Shown in pieces: positions 54,153 to 62,199 of a stretch of 64,000 nucleotides of DNA (positions are counted from its first letter, which is position 1; every line of letters begins with the position of its first letter). The stretch is taken from contig NZ_JAGGOI010000007.1 in NCBI RefSeq assembly GCF_018614585.1, positions 62,001 through 126,000 on the forward strand, given 5' to 3'. Origin of the DNA: Streptomyces sp. ISL-1 (GTDB lineage: Bacteria > Actinomycetota > Actinomycetes > Streptomycetales > Streptomycetaceae). A program made the translations under genes and the position numbers. Below the pieces are notes generated by a model. The model saw nothing but the letters and a program-made list of their open reading frames with translations, made no database searches and had not been told where the DNA came from.

Positions 54153-54870
54153 TCACGAACGCCGTGCCAGGAAGACGAATTCTTTGCCTGGGCGGTCGTG
54201 CGCACCACGAACGTCGTCCCCCGCGTATCCGTGCGCGACCAAGTCCTGCTCGATTGCTTCCCGTTCACGGAACCGCAGCGTCGCATCGGACGTCAGCACG
54301 TTTCCGTCCGATGCGAACTTGCAGGTCCAGCGGAACGTCACCAGCGGCCCGCTCACCTCTGTCAGCTGAACCCAGCTCTCGATGGAGCCGACGCCGGGGA
54401 TCTCCGTCACGCGGTAGGAGTTTTCCGGAGTCCACTCGTCCCAGGCACGGTAGGCGGGATCTCGTGTCTCGAAGACGAGGCGCCCTCCAGGGAGCAGTGC
54501 TTGGCGAGTTCCCCGCAGCGTCTCCTGCCACGTCTGCGGATCCACGATGGCCTGCGCAACGTTCGCGGTCATCGTCGCGAGATCGACCTCCAGCGGCGGA
54601 AGGTCCGTCGCGTCGCCCCAGATCCAACGCACCCGCTCGCTCGCGGGCTTGGCCCGGCGACGTCAATGGACCACCGGGCGGGATCCACACCGGCAACCTC
54701 AATTCCGCGGTCAGCCAGGAGCAGCGCGAACACCCCCTTACCGCATGCGATGTCCAGTACTCGTAGCGCCCCGAACTCCCCAGTCATCTGCACGGACGCA
54801 CCGAGGTCGCTGCGGTCCAGGCCAAGCAGATCGCAGCGTGTCGTGGATGCTTGAAGCAGTCGTCAGCCAT
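54153..54870 (-). pseudogene. Class I SAM-dependent methyltransferase, two frameshifts
   Basis: Pieces of one protein occur in three frames: MADDCFKHPR from ATG 54870, then DLLGLDRSDLGASVQMTGEF and VLDIACGKGVFALLLADRG (SAM motif I) after an apparent 7-bp loss between GATCT repeats near 54823. The last piece is RVRWIWGDATDLPPLEVDLA to EFVFLARRS after a single-base loss near 54655. The 3' end is intact. It would otherwise be a methyltransferase of about 240 residues. Confidence 0.8.
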
Positions 54871-55289
54871 GAAGCCGAACGTATGCAGAGCCAGGCCGAA
54901 CCGCCACCGAGTGTGGTCGACAGACAACCTTTACGGTCGCAGGACACTGACCTTGATCTTCACTCCAAAGGAACCGCACCCAAAGCCGATCCGACCTGCA
55001 CCTATCGGGACTCCGAGAAGGAACTCGTGATCCGGGCACTTCGGCTCATTCTGCGAGACAAGGGCATCAGGCTGGAGGGCCAACGCGGCGTCTCGGACTT
55101 CGGGGCCGACGCTTCACTCGACCGGGCGCTTCTTCGAGACGTCAACGGCGCTCTCCGCATCCAGCACACAACAGGTGATGCCCACCCGTCCGCGATCGGG
55201 TACACCCCCACATCCGCGACAGAGCCCGGAATTTGTGCCAGACCCCAACTCAAACCGTTAGAGCTAAGAATGCTCACGACTCGGCTTAC
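54871..55289. other. Region of uncertain coding status
   Basis: A plus-strand frame from ATG 54883 to 55308 (MQSQAEPPPSVVDRQPLRSQ...ELVIRALRLILRDKGIRLEG) has moderately GC-rich third positions and overlaps the hydrolase gene end by 19 bp on the other strand. It has no ribosome-binding site and no recognised family. It could be a small gene or another remnant. Confidence 0.3.
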
Positions 55290-56033
55290 TCAGGTGCGGG
55301 GAGCGTGAAGGTGAGTGGCAAAGAAGGTCTCGATGCGCTGCCAGGCGTCCGCCGAAGCGTCCGGATCCGGACCGATGTTCATGACGCGGAACAGGGGGCG
55401 CAGCGGCCTGGGGCCGGCCTCGGCGTCGTTGAGAAAGGCGTGGCCTGCTTGCGGGTACTCCTTGACGTCGTGCACGACTCCATGATGTTCGAGGGCCGCG
55501 CTCAGCTTGCCGGCCGCCCCCTTCAGGGTGCGGTCCTTCCCGCCGAAGCTGGCGACGACGGGGCAGGCGTCGGCGAGGACATCCAGGTCCTTGGGAAGCT
55601 GTCCGTAGTTGGCGGACGCCGCGTCGTAGTCACCGCGTCCGGCCGTCATCAAAGCGAACGCGCCTCCCATACAGAAGCCGATGATGCCGACCGCGCCGGT
55701 GCAGTCACTCTGGGCCAGCAGATAGGAGTGGGCAGCCTCCAGGTCCTGGTAAGCACGCCCGGTCCCGGACATGGCCGCGCGGATCGTAGGGATCAGGCAG
55801 CGCCGTGCGCCGCCCTCGGTGAACAGGTCGGGCATCAGCGTGAGGTACCCGGCGCCGGCCAGGCGCTCGGCTTGGCGGAGCATGACGTCGTCAACGCCGA
55901 GTACCTCGTGTGCAATGACCACGCCCGGCCAGGGTCCTGGGCCTTCCGGTCGGATGAGGTGCCCCTTCAGCCTCTGCGAGCCCCCGGCCGGGGCACTCAG
56001 GCTGCTCAGGTCAATGGCTTCAACAGCAGACAT
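55290..56033 (-). CDS. Dienelactone hydrolase family protein
   Basis: The 247-residue alpha/beta hydrolase has the nucleophile Cys121 in GFCMGG, with the Asp in GGKDRT and His in AGHAFLND completing the DLH triad. It would open lactones such as dienelactone in catechol breakdown, or act on other esters. The gene is intact although both sides contain pseudogenes. GAAGCTCC-like sequence precedes ATG 56033. Confidence 0.88.
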   Translation of the reverse strand: MSAVEAIDLSSLSAPAGGSQRLKGHLIRPEGPGPWPGVVIAHEVLGVDDVMLRQAERLAGAGYLTLMPDLFTEGGARRCLIPTIRAAMSGTGRAYQDLEAAHSYLLAQSDCTGAVGIIGFCMGGAFALMTAGRGDYDAASANYGQLPKDLDVLADACPVVASFGGKDRTLKGAAGKLSAALEHHGVVHDVKEYPQAGHAFLNDAEAGPRPLRPLFRVMNIGPDPDASADAWQRIETFFATHLHAPRT

Positions 56034-56123
56034 GGAGCTTCTCCCGGAGGCTAAGTGCGTTGGGTGCGGTTCTTTTGAAGGGATGATCAGTTCGATCTCG
56101 CGAGCCGCCGAGCTCAGTGGTCG

Positions 56124-56423
56124 TTATGAGGCGTCGGCGTAGGTGAGATGGGTGTCGCAGTCGGTGCAGCGGAACAGCACCGCGGTGGCACCTTCGCCAA
56201 GGTGGGCGAGGAACTGCTCGAGTTGGGCGGCGTCGTGCCGGCCGTCGATGCGCAGGTCTTGCCTCAGTTGGTTGAGGGCCTCGGGATGGGCTGCCAGCTC
56301 GCTGTAGCTGATCTCGCCGATGAAGGCGGCCACGTCGTGGCAGTGGACGAGCCAGTGGGGGTCCTGCCAGGCGTGGAAGCCGGGAGTGCGGCGGGTGACC
56401 CTGTGCAGGATCTCCTTGCTACC
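56124..56423 (-). pseudogene. CbrC-family protein, 5'-truncated
   Basis: The C-terminal third of a CbrC/UPF0167-type protein remains: VTRRTPGFHAWQDPHWLVHC, HDVAAFIGEISYSEL, and the final Cys pair LFRCTDCDTHLTY. The N-terminal part, which normally carries another Cys cluster, is missing. The frame is open to 56420, where sequence from the Asp-box gene begins. A GTG at 56333 could start a 69-residue fragment. Confidence 0.75.
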
Positions 56424-57340
56424 GCACGCGGGACGCGGGCGCCAGCTGGCAGCCGCTCACCCGCGGCCTGCCCGACGACGCGCGCACGACGCGGCAGCGG
56501 CGCTCGGCGGGGACGCGGTCGGTGTCCGCGTTGAGCGGGAAGACGTACGCCACCGAGCCGCGCCGGGGGTGCGCGGCGACCGGGAAGCCGAAGGTGGACG
56601 GCAGCCCGGCGCCGATGTCCTGCCAGCTCCCGCCGCCGTCGTCGCTCCGGTAGACCCCCAGTGGTTCTGGAGATAGAAGCGCTCCGGATCGTCCGCGTCC
56701 CGCGCGATCTTGTGCACGCACTGCCCGTACTCCGGATACGACTCCGGCAGGAAGCGCGCCTCGATGCCCTCGTTGGACGCCTGCCAGCTGGCGCCCGCGT
56801 CCTGCGTGCGGTACGTGCCGCCCGCCGAGATAGCGACGGTCAGCGCGCTCGCGTCCTCCTTCTCGCGGGCGGGCAGGATGGTGTGCAGTCCGAGCCCGCC
56901 GCCGCCCGGCACCCACCGGGGGCGGTGCGGGTGGTCCCACAGGCCGCGTACGAGCTCGAAGGTCTCGACCCCGTCCGCGGAACGGAACAGCGCGGCGGGC
57001 TCCGCCCCCGCATACACCACCTCGGGCCCCTCGGCGGGCGCCGGGATCAGCTGCCACACCCGGTCGAGCGAGGCCCCGGTCTCCTCCGGGAAGCGCACAG
57101 CGGGCCGCTCGGGCTCCTGCCAGCTGGCGCCGAGGTCGTCGGAGTGGAAGACGCTGGGCCCCAGTGCGCGGTGTCCCCGGAGGCGAGCAGCCGGGGCCCG
57201 CCCGGGTGCCGCGCGTGGATGGCCTCGGCGTACACGGCCTGGTCGGGGAAGCGCGGCTCCTCGAACTCCCATGCCCCGTCGCGCCGGTGGGCGAGGAAGA
57301 GCCCCTTCCTGGTGCTCGCCAGCAGCAGGGTCGCGGTCAT
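56424..57340 (-). pseudogene. BNR/Asp-box beta-propeller protein, frameshifted and rearranged
   Basis: The protein starts MTATLLLASTRKGLFLAHRR at ATG 57340. Repeated Asp-boxes follow (FHSDDLGASWQ, YRTQDAGASWQ, VYRSDDGGGSWQ), typical of sialidase-like or glycosyl-hydrolase-like propellers. Two single-base losses in C/G runs, near 57162 and 56660, break the frame. The last Asp-box (YRTRDAGASWQPLTRGLPDD) is present only on the plus strand at 56420-56495: a local inversion. The remaining C-terminus is missing. Confidence 0.82.
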
Positions 57341-57489
57341 GACGATCGCCTCTCTCCTGCCCGGTGCGTGACGCCTCTGTCGCAGCACTGCGGACAGTGT
57401 GGACCCCGTCACTGACAGTCCCCGCTGACCTGCACGAACGGCGTGCCGCGACCGCTCACCCGCCCGTAAGCCCGCCCGCGGCGGGCGTG

Positions 57490-58746
57490 TCACCACCGCA
57501 CCGGCAGGCTCCGCCTCCCCCGGATCAGCATCCCCGGGAGCCATTCCCCCGGCTCCCCGTCCGCCGTCAGATCCGGGCAGCGCTCCAGCAGCGAGCGCAG
57601 CGCCACCTCGCCCTCGAGGCGGGCGAGGGGGGCGCCCAGGCAGAAGTGGATCCCGTGTCCGAAGGAGAGATGGCCCCGGGCCTCGCGCCGTACGTCGAAG
57701 CGTTCCGGATCGGGGAAGCGCGCCGGGTCGCGGTCCGCGCCGGCCATGGCGATCAGCACGATGGCACCGCGCGGCACCCGTACGCCGCCGATCTCGGTCT
57801 CCTCCAGGGCGATGCGCGGCGTGGTGGTCTCCACCGGCCCGTCGTAGCGCAGCGTCTCCTCCACCAGCCCCGCCGCCAGCCCCGCCGGATCGGCCCGTAC
57901 GGCCGCCAGCTGTTCGGGGTGCGCGAGGAGCGCGCGCACCGCGTTGCCGATCGTGTTGACCGTCGTCTCGTGCCCGGCGACGAGCATTAGGAAGGCCAAC
58001 GAGACCAGCTCGTCCTCGGTGAGCTGGTCGCCGCCCTCGTCGACCGTGTGGACGAGGGCGCTGAGCAGGTCCTCCCCGGGGCTCTCGCGCTTGGCGGCGA
58101 TGAGCCCCGTGAGATACGGCATGACCTGCTCGTACGCCTCCTTCTCCGCCTCGGGGCTGGTGGGCGCGAGGGTCTCGTTGGACCAGGCGTGGAAGGCGGC
58201 GCGGTCCAGGCCGGGGACGCCGAGCAGTTCGGAGATGACGATCATGGGGAGCGGGGAGGCGAACGCCTCGATGAGGTCGGCGCGGCGCGCTCCGTCCGCC
58301 GTCATGCGGTCCAGCAGCTCGTCGGTGATCTCCTGGACGCGCCCCCGCATCCCCATGACCCGCCGGGCCGTGAACTCCTGCGACACCAGCTTCCGCAGCC
58401 GGGTGTGGTGGGGCGGGTCGCTCATCAGCATGTTGGCGTTGCCGAGCATGTTCAGGGCGTACGGCGGGCTCCAGCCGGGCTGCCGCCACTCGCGCTGCCA
58501 GTCCCGGCTGAGCAGCGGGGAGGTGAAGGCCTCGCGCGCGGCCTCGTACCCGACTACGAGCCACACCACCCCCCTGTCGGGCCCCACTACCTGGTGCACC
58601 GGACCGCGCTCGCGCAGCCGCCGGTAGGCGACGTACGGGTCGGCGTCGAAGTCGGGGCTGAGTGAGGCGAGCACCTCGATCCCGTCGGGCCGGTCGGCTT
58701 TGTCGGGTATCGCGGAATCGGTGGCGGCTTTCTCGGTCTCGGTCAC
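57490..58746 (-). CDS. Cytochrome P450 (CYP107-like)
   Basis: The 418-residue soluble P450 has the I-helix oxygen-activation motif AGHETT, the K-helix EETLR, PDRF-type region PERFD and the haem-ligand loop FGHGIHFCLG with Cys369. Such enzymes hydroxylate antibiotics, polyketides or steroids with electrons from ferredoxin. No ferredoxin or biosynthetic cluster is adjacent, so its substrate is open. Confidence 0.93.
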   Translation of the reverse strand: MTETEKAATDSAIPDKADRPDGIEVLASLSPDFDADPYVAYRRLRERGPVHQVVGPDRGVVWLVVGYEAAREAFTSPLLSRDWQREWRQPGWSPPYALNMLGNANMLMSDPPHHTRLRKLVSQEFTARRVMGMRGRVQEITDELLDRMTADGARRADLIEAFASPLPMIVISELLGVPGLDRAAFHAWSNETLAPTSPEAEKEAYEQVMPYLTGLIAAKRESPGEDLLSALVHTVDEGGDQLTEDELVSLAFLMLVAGHETTVNTIGNAVRALLAHPEQLAAVRADPAGLAAGLVEETLRYDGPVETTTPRIALEETEIGGVRVPRGAIVLIAMAGADRDPARFPDPERFDVRREARGHLSFGHGIHFCLGAPLARLEGEVALRSLLERCPDLTADGEPGEWLPGMLIRGRRSLPVRW

Positions 58747-58918
58747 GACAGAATTCCCTTTCCTCAGGCCCGGGTTACCGGCCCCCGCCGATCACTCCGA
58801 GCACGGCCGTCACTCTAATCCCGCACCCCCACCCGCACAACACACCTTCCGGCAAAGTAAGACCATCACCCCGCGTTCACCAAACCGACAGAAGGCATCA
58901 ACAGAATTCGCTTACCGG

Positions 58919-58979
58919 AGTCACATGCGCGAGTGCGTCGGCAACTAACCAGAGCCACATACGCGAGTGCGTCGGCAAC
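58919..58979 (+). repeat. 27-bp direct repeat upstream of clpP
   Basis: AGTCACATGCGCGAGTGCGTCGGCAAC (58919-58945) recurs at 58953-58979 with two mismatches, 34 bp apart. The first copy contains a seven-codon reading frame, MRECVGN followed by TAA; the second has ATA instead of ATG and no stop. Possible protein-binding sites or a short leader peptide. Confidence 0.7.
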
Positions 58980-59041
58980 GCGCCCGTGCGGACGAGCCAA
59001 CTCCGTGCCTGTGCTTCGACGTGGGTTTCCGCCGCATCGTC

Positions 59042-59067
59042 TGCCCTGTCCACAGGGGGACAGGGCA
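59042..59067. promoter_or_regulatory. Inverted repeat upstream of the clpP pair
   Basis: TGCCCTGTCC (59042-59051) and GGACAGGGCA (59058-59067) are perfectly complementary over 10 bp with a 6-bp centre, about 330 bp before clpP. The symmetry suits a dimeric regulator. Streptomyces clpP operons are controlled by ClgR or PopR; I could not match either consensus with confidence. Confidence 0.5.
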
Positions 59068-59393
59068 ACCGCTTTGCTCCTGGCCGGATTCAAGCGCCGA
59101 TAATTTCTTTATGCACCATTTTTTGCAGACGTCGTCCCGGTTCCACCGCTGTCAAGACCAACGATGGGGCCGAACTCTGCCTGGTTTTAGGCCAATTGAA
59201 ACTCAGTCACATCCTCCGCTCTGAGCGAACGGCTCCTCAACTCCCCCTGGATAGGGACGGAGTGCGTGTTAGCTTCGTTAAGCGCGAGGGGGCGAGTGGA
59301 GTGCTCCTTCCGGCTCCAATTGGTCGGACAGCAGCTGAACGGACTCAATCCAGGCCCTTTAGCGGACACGCAAGGACAGAGGAGTGGAATCGC

Positions 59394-60026
59394 ATGAGCT
59401 CTCGGCAGTTGCCTCTCGAAGCAGGACAGATGATGCCTTACGCCCGCGGTGGTGCCGGTGAAGGGGCCAGCGTGGATGCGGTTTACAACCGTCTTCTTGA
59501 GGACCGCATCATTTTCCTCGGCAAGGAAGTTGACGATGACATCGCCAACCGCGTTACCGCGCAGATGCTGATGCTCGCCACGGATCCGACCCGTGACATT
59601 TACTTGTACATCCACTCACCGGGCGGCTCGGTCACCGCCGGCATGGCGGTCTACGACACCATGCAATACATCAAGAATGACGTCGTGACCATCGCAATGG
59701 GATTCTGTGCCTCCATGGGCCAGTTCCTTCTCACCGCCGGTACGAAGGGAAAGCGGTTCGCATTGCCGCACACCAAGATCCTCATGCACCAGCCCTCGGC
59801 CGGTTTCGCCGGCTCGGCCTCGGACATCAAGATCTACGTGGACCAGTTGGTCCGCACCAAGCGGGAAATGGCTGAGCTCATCGGGCGCCACTCCGGCCAG
59901 GACACCGACACGATCACCCGTGACTCTGACCGGGACCGCTGGTTCACTGCCCAGGAGGCCAAGGAATACGGCCTGATCGACGAGGTGATGACCGTGGATC
60001 ATCCGGGACTTGGCGCTGTCGGCTAG
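59394..60026 (+). CDS. clpP: ATP-dependent Clp protease proteolytic subunit (active)
   Basis: The 210-residue peptidase has a complete triad: Ser107 in GFCASMGQFLL, His132 in LMHQPSAG and Asp181 in DRDRWFTAQEA. The N-terminus (MSSRQLPLEAGQMMPYARGG) is a short propeptide-like extension. It forms heptameric rings that degrade proteins delivered by ClpX or ClpC. GACAGAGGAG precedes the ATG. Streptomyces have two ClpP pairs, clpP1P2 and clpP3P4; this pair's divergent partner suggests the second, but that is not certain. Confidence 0.92.
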   Translation: MSSRQLPLEAGQMMPYARGGAGEGASVDAVYNRLLEDRIIFLGKEVDDDIANRVTAQMLMLATDPTRDIYLYIHSPGGSVTAGMAVYDTMQYIKNDVVTIAMGFCASMGQFLLTAGTKGKRFALPHTKILMHQPSAGFAGSASDIKIYVDQLVRTKREMAELIGRHSGQDTDTITRDSDRDRWFTAQEAKEYGLIDEVMTVDHPGLGAVG

Positions 60027-60078
60027 TCCTCCGCACCACGGACCAGCACATCCATCCACCTCGGGAGGACCACGCCCA

Positions 60079-60747
60079 GTGAGCACGTCTATGCCCACAT
60101 CAGCCTCGCCCCCGCTCGGGTCCGGTCACTTGCGTCCGGAAAGCCGTTACGTCGTACCGCGTTTCGTGGAACGTACGTCGCAGGGCACCAGGGAGTACGA
60201 TCCCTACGCGAAACTCTTCGAGGAGCGCGTAATCTTCCTCGGCACCCCGGTCGATGACGTCGTGGCGAACGACATCATGGCCCAGCTCCTGTGCCTCGAG
60301 TCGCAGGACCCTGACCGGGACATTTCTCTCTACATCAATTCACCCGGCGGTGACCTCACTCCGCTCACCGCTGTCTACGACACCATGCAATTTGTGCGGC
60401 CCGATATCCAGACGGTCTGTCTCGGGCAGGCCAGTTCGGTGGCCGCCGTGATCCTGGCGGCGGGCACCCCCGGGAAGCGTCTGGCTCTGCCGAGCGCTCG
60501 GATCCTCCTCCAGCAGCCGCACAGCGACGGCACCCAGGGCCAAGTGTCCGACCTGGAGATCCAGGGCCGTGAGGTCCAGCGTCAGCGGGAGTTGATCGAA
60601 GGGCTTCTCGCCAAGCACACCGGCCGGGACGTCGCACAGATCAACAAGGACGTCGACCGAGCCCAAGTCCTTACCGCCGATCAGGCGCTGAAGTTCGGAC
60701 TTGTCGACCAGGTGGTTGCTCCTCGCACCATCGCGGGTGTGCATTGA
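60079..60747 (+). CDS. ClpP-like subunit with degenerate catalytic triad
   Basis: The 222-residue protein is clearly ClpP-like (YDPYAKLFEERVIFLG, LYINSPGGDLTPLTAVYD, GQASSVAAVILAAG with Ser120). At the His position it reads LLQQPHSDG (Gln145), and at the Asp position DRAQVLTA (Ala195). Only Ser remains, so it probably has a structural or regulatory role in a mixed ring with the active subunit 52 nt upstream. GGGAGGA precedes GTG 60079. An ATG at 60091 is an alternative start. Confidence 0.9.
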   Translation: MSTSMPTSASPPLGSGHLRPESRYVVPRFVERTSQGTREYDPYAKLFEERVIFLGTPVDDVVANDIMAQLLCLESQDPDRDISLYINSPGGDLTPLTAVYDTMQFVRPDIQTVCLGQASSVAAVILAAGTPGKRLALPSARILLQQPHSDGTQGQVSDLEIQGREVQRQRELIEGLLAKHTGRDVAQINKDVDRAQVLTADQALKFGLVDQVVAPRTIAGVH

Positions 60748-61291
60748 TGCAGCAGGATGCAGCGGCCTGAGGTTCGACTGCGAAGGCAGGCCCAGGAGAG
60801 TACTGACGGCGAGGTGATCAGCTTCCACAGGTGATTCTCCGCGGAGGATTCTCCAGGGCTGCCTGCCGCAGGAGAGATGCCTTGCGTGGCGCTAATCTGT
60901 TGACGGGGTTGGTTATGGGCCTACCCCCGCCGTGCGAGTTCTTTCCCCTCCTCCTCGCTTCCCTTGTATACGAGGGAACCGGCACATGCCGGGCCCGGTC
61001 TCTGGATGGCCGTCGTCGGTGATCGTCACGATCTTGCCGACGACAGCCATCGTGCTGGACGAACCCCTCCCATGTCCTGCAGTCGTCGAGGCTGTCGGCG
61101 GAGGGCGCGGCAAGTCGTGACATCGACCGTTGCCGAGGTCAACAGCGGCCTGTACTCCATGCTGGTGACATGCCGGGACCAAGATCGGCGACCTATCGGC
61201 CATCGTCGCACTTCAGAGAGGTACCAGCGTTGTTCCGGTCGGCTCTGTCGGTTCGATCGTCCTGGCCCGGAGGTCGCTACAGTTCGTTCCC
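60748..61291. other. Intergenic region without a recognised gene
   Basis: This 544-bp stretch has several short open frames but none with normal codon bias and a ribosome-binding site. CTCCGCGGAG near 60837 could form part of a terminator for the clpP pair. TACAGT at 61278-61283 is a -10 candidate for the next gene. No RNA gene was recognised. Confidence 0.45.
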
Positions 61292-62017
61292 ATGATCACG
61301 GTTACCACACGCTCGGTCGCCTACCCGGCCGACGGTCTGACGATGGTCGGGCACCTGGCGCTCCCGGCCGGCGCCGACCGTCGGCCCGCAGTTCTGGTCG
61401 GGCCCGAGGGGACCGGACTGAACGACTTCCAGCGCAGCAGGGCCGACGCCCTGGCCGAGATGGGGTACGTGGCGTTCGCCTTCGACATCCATGGCGGACG
61501 GTGGTTCACCGACCCCGAAGAGATGCTGGCCCGTTGCATGCCACTGCTCGCCGATCCCGACCGGATGCGGAGGATCGGTCACGCGGCGCTCGACGTGTTG
61601 CGTGCCGAACCGCGGACCGATCCCGACCGGATCGCCATCATCGGCTACGGCACCGGGGGCGCCATCGGGCTGGAACTCGGGCGCGACGGTGTCGACCTGC
61701 GTGCGATCGGGACAGTCAACGCCCTGACCACGGGCCGACCGGGTGAGGCGGCGCGCATCCGCTGTCCTGTGTGGGCAGGGGTCGGATCGGAAGACCCGAT
61801 CATGCCGCCCGCGCAACGGGACGCTTTCGCCGCCGAAATACTGGCCGCGGGAGTCGACTGGCGTCTCGTGGTCTACGGCGGTGCTTTGCACGCCTTCCAC
61901 CACCCCCCGGTGGACCAGCGTGTGCGCCCCGGAGTGGGCCACCACCCTCGACACGCGCGACGTGCCTGGAGTGACGTCGTCGGTCTGCTCGACGAGTGTC
62001 TGCCCGTAACGGAGTGA
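61292..62017 (+). CDS. Dienelactone-hydrolase-like protein lacking the nucleophile
   Basis: The 241-residue protein has the DLH fold (VLVGPEGTGLNDFQRSRADA, AFDIHGGRWFTDPEE, GVGSEDPIMPP, GGALHAFHHP). In DLH enzymes the nucleophile is a Cys or Ser in GxCxG; here the turn reads IIGYGTGGA, with Gly120 in its place. Asp and His positions appear present. It is probably not a normal hydrolase; it could be a binding protein or use a different residue. TACAGT 8 nt before ATG suggests leaderless transcription. Confidence 0.85.
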   Translation: MITVTTRSVAYPADGLTMVGHLALPAGADRRPAVLVGPEGTGLNDFQRSRADALAEMGYVAFAFDIHGGRWFTDPEEMLARCMPLLADPDRMRRIGHAALDVLRAEPRTDPDRIAIIGYGTGGAIGLELGRDGVDLRAIGTVNALTTGRPGEAARIRCPVWAGVGSEDPIMPPAQRDAFAAEILAAGVDWRLVVYGGALHAFHHPPVDQRVRPGVGHHPRHARRAWSDVVGLLDECLPVTE

Positions 62018-62199
62018 TGCTTCCAGGAGTGCCGGTTGGGGGCTGCGAACCAGCAGGCGTCTTGTCTCGCGGCCGGGTCAACAAGGGCGAACCTCCTTAT
62101 GACGCATCCGTTGTTGCGGACGCTCTCGGCATCACGCGCTGTCGAAACATGGACGCTTGAAGATCACCAACAGCGTTCCGCGGCCGTGCCGGAGCCACG
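62018..62199. other. Convergent intergenic region
   Basis: 182 bp between the DLH-like gene and the end of the ThiF-nitroreductase gene. No clear terminator hairpin or gene was seen. Confidence 0.4.

Larger units (their letters stand above)
58747..59393 (+). other. Long clpP upstream region with repeats and an inverted repeat
   Basis: Apart from the repeats at 58919-58979 and the palindrome at 59042-59067, this 647-bp stretch has no convincing gene. It is less GC-rich than its surroundings. It should contain the P450 promoter (left) and the clpP promoter (right). Confidence 0.55.

Noticed and set aside
60770..61260. Possible tRNA, because GGTTCGA-type T-loop strings occur at 60772 and 61250
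   Set aside because: No acceptor stem or anticodon arm can be folded around either string.
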